A DNA stretch of 64,000 nucleotides, from the NCBI RefSeq assembly GCF_006438965.1, contig NZ_RCZM01000007.1, positions 118,565 to 182,564 of the forward strand, given 5' to 3'. The notes under the pieces were generated by a model. That model was not told the origin of the DNA, ran no database searches, and saw only the letters and a list, made by a program, of their open reading frames with translations. Shown in pieces: positions 63,831 through 64,000 of this stretch (its first letter is position 1; each line of letters opens with the position of its first letter). The stretch is from Pedococcus bigeumensis (GTDB lineage: Bacteria > Actinomycetota > Actinomycetes > Actinomycetales > Dermatophilaceae). The position numbers and the translations under genes are program-made.

Positions 63831-64000
63831 GTGTTCTCTGAGCGTACGAGTGTGGGACTGGATGTGCACGCACGATCGGTCGTCGCTGCGGCGATCGATG
63901 GTGTGACTGGTGAGGTGTTCAAGGCCCGGCTGACGCCGGATCACCAGGTGGTTTTGCGGTGGGTTCAAGACCTTCCCGGACCGGTGGCGGCGACGTATGA
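63831..64000 (+). CDS. IS110-type transposase, N-terminal part
   Basis: GTG 63831, with GGGAGG five bases upstream, opens a frame that runs off the window: VFSERTSVGLDVHARSVVAA, with AIDGVTGEVFKARL following. GLDVHARSV is the first-Asp motif of the IS110 RuvC-like domain. The sequence differs from the two copies at 54 and 58 kb, so it is another element. Confidence 0.85.
   Translation, partial: MFSERTSVGLDVHARSVVAAAIDGVTGEVFKARLTPDHQVVLRWVQDLPGPVAATY

Overview
High-GC actinobacterial chromosome. The left end carries the rpsI–glmM order, and the first 23 kb holds class I fumarase, class II fructose-1,6-bisphosphatase, ispH, xseAB and ychF. GTG starts are frequent, ATGA/GTGA overlaps are common, and the word GGTATGCC/GGCATACC is over-used. 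Together these suggest a Micrococcales member, possibly Intrasporangiaceae; the family assignment is an inference from gene order and base use, not a search.

Region 1 (1–23.2 kb) is dense and intact, mostly core genes. It holds the rpsI end and terminator; glmM; L-2-hydroxyglutarate oxidase; an Ohr peroxidase; a fumarase–carbonic anhydrase pair; a PfkB kinase–glpX pair; xseA/xseB; a TetR regulator with two matching operator palindromes in front of a divergent DoxX-like gene; ispH; an ArsR-type regulator; a secreted beta-propeller; a P450; rmuC; a GNAT–Nudix fusion; a two-gene unit of an Ala/Asp/Asn-rich repeat protein and a PqqD-like/M50 membrane metalloprotease; a thioesterase-fold protein; and ychF. 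The repeat-protein/M50 pair is the best candidate for an undescribed system.

Region 2 (23.2–26.7 kb) starts an accessory zone exactly at the 3' end of ychF, with a tyrosine integrase, an AlpA/Xis-like HTH protein and a small zinc-finger protein, followed by a frameshifted UPF0158 gene and two small Cys-containing proteins. Region 3 (26.7–33.1 kb) is a cluster of three alpha/beta hydrolases, an SDR and a large LuxR-type (LAL) regulator. Region 4 (33.1–51.8 kb) looks like a stress and signalling zone: ANTAR regulators, hemerythrin, a CinA–lipoprotein–variant Nramp–PRC-barrel operon, a SigF-like sigma factor with a YihY protein, a haloacetate-dehalogenase-like enzyme, and a NarL-type two-component system. 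It also contains several broken genes (in-frame amber, frameshifts, truncation).

Region 5 (51.8–64 kb) is mobile-element rich. An IS481 element with a CCTAGG target duplication sits in an already broken gene. A 1.7-kb direct repeat (53.8–55.5 and 58.1–59.9 kb) carries an IS110 transposase plus the 5' end of a DeoC-like gene. Between the copies lies a sensor kinase–monooxygenase–B12-binding operon, whose first gene is joined by an ATGA overlap to the truncated deoC fragment of the second copy. A SigE-type ECF sigma factor with a membrane beta-propeller partner follows, and the window ends inside another IS110-type transposase.
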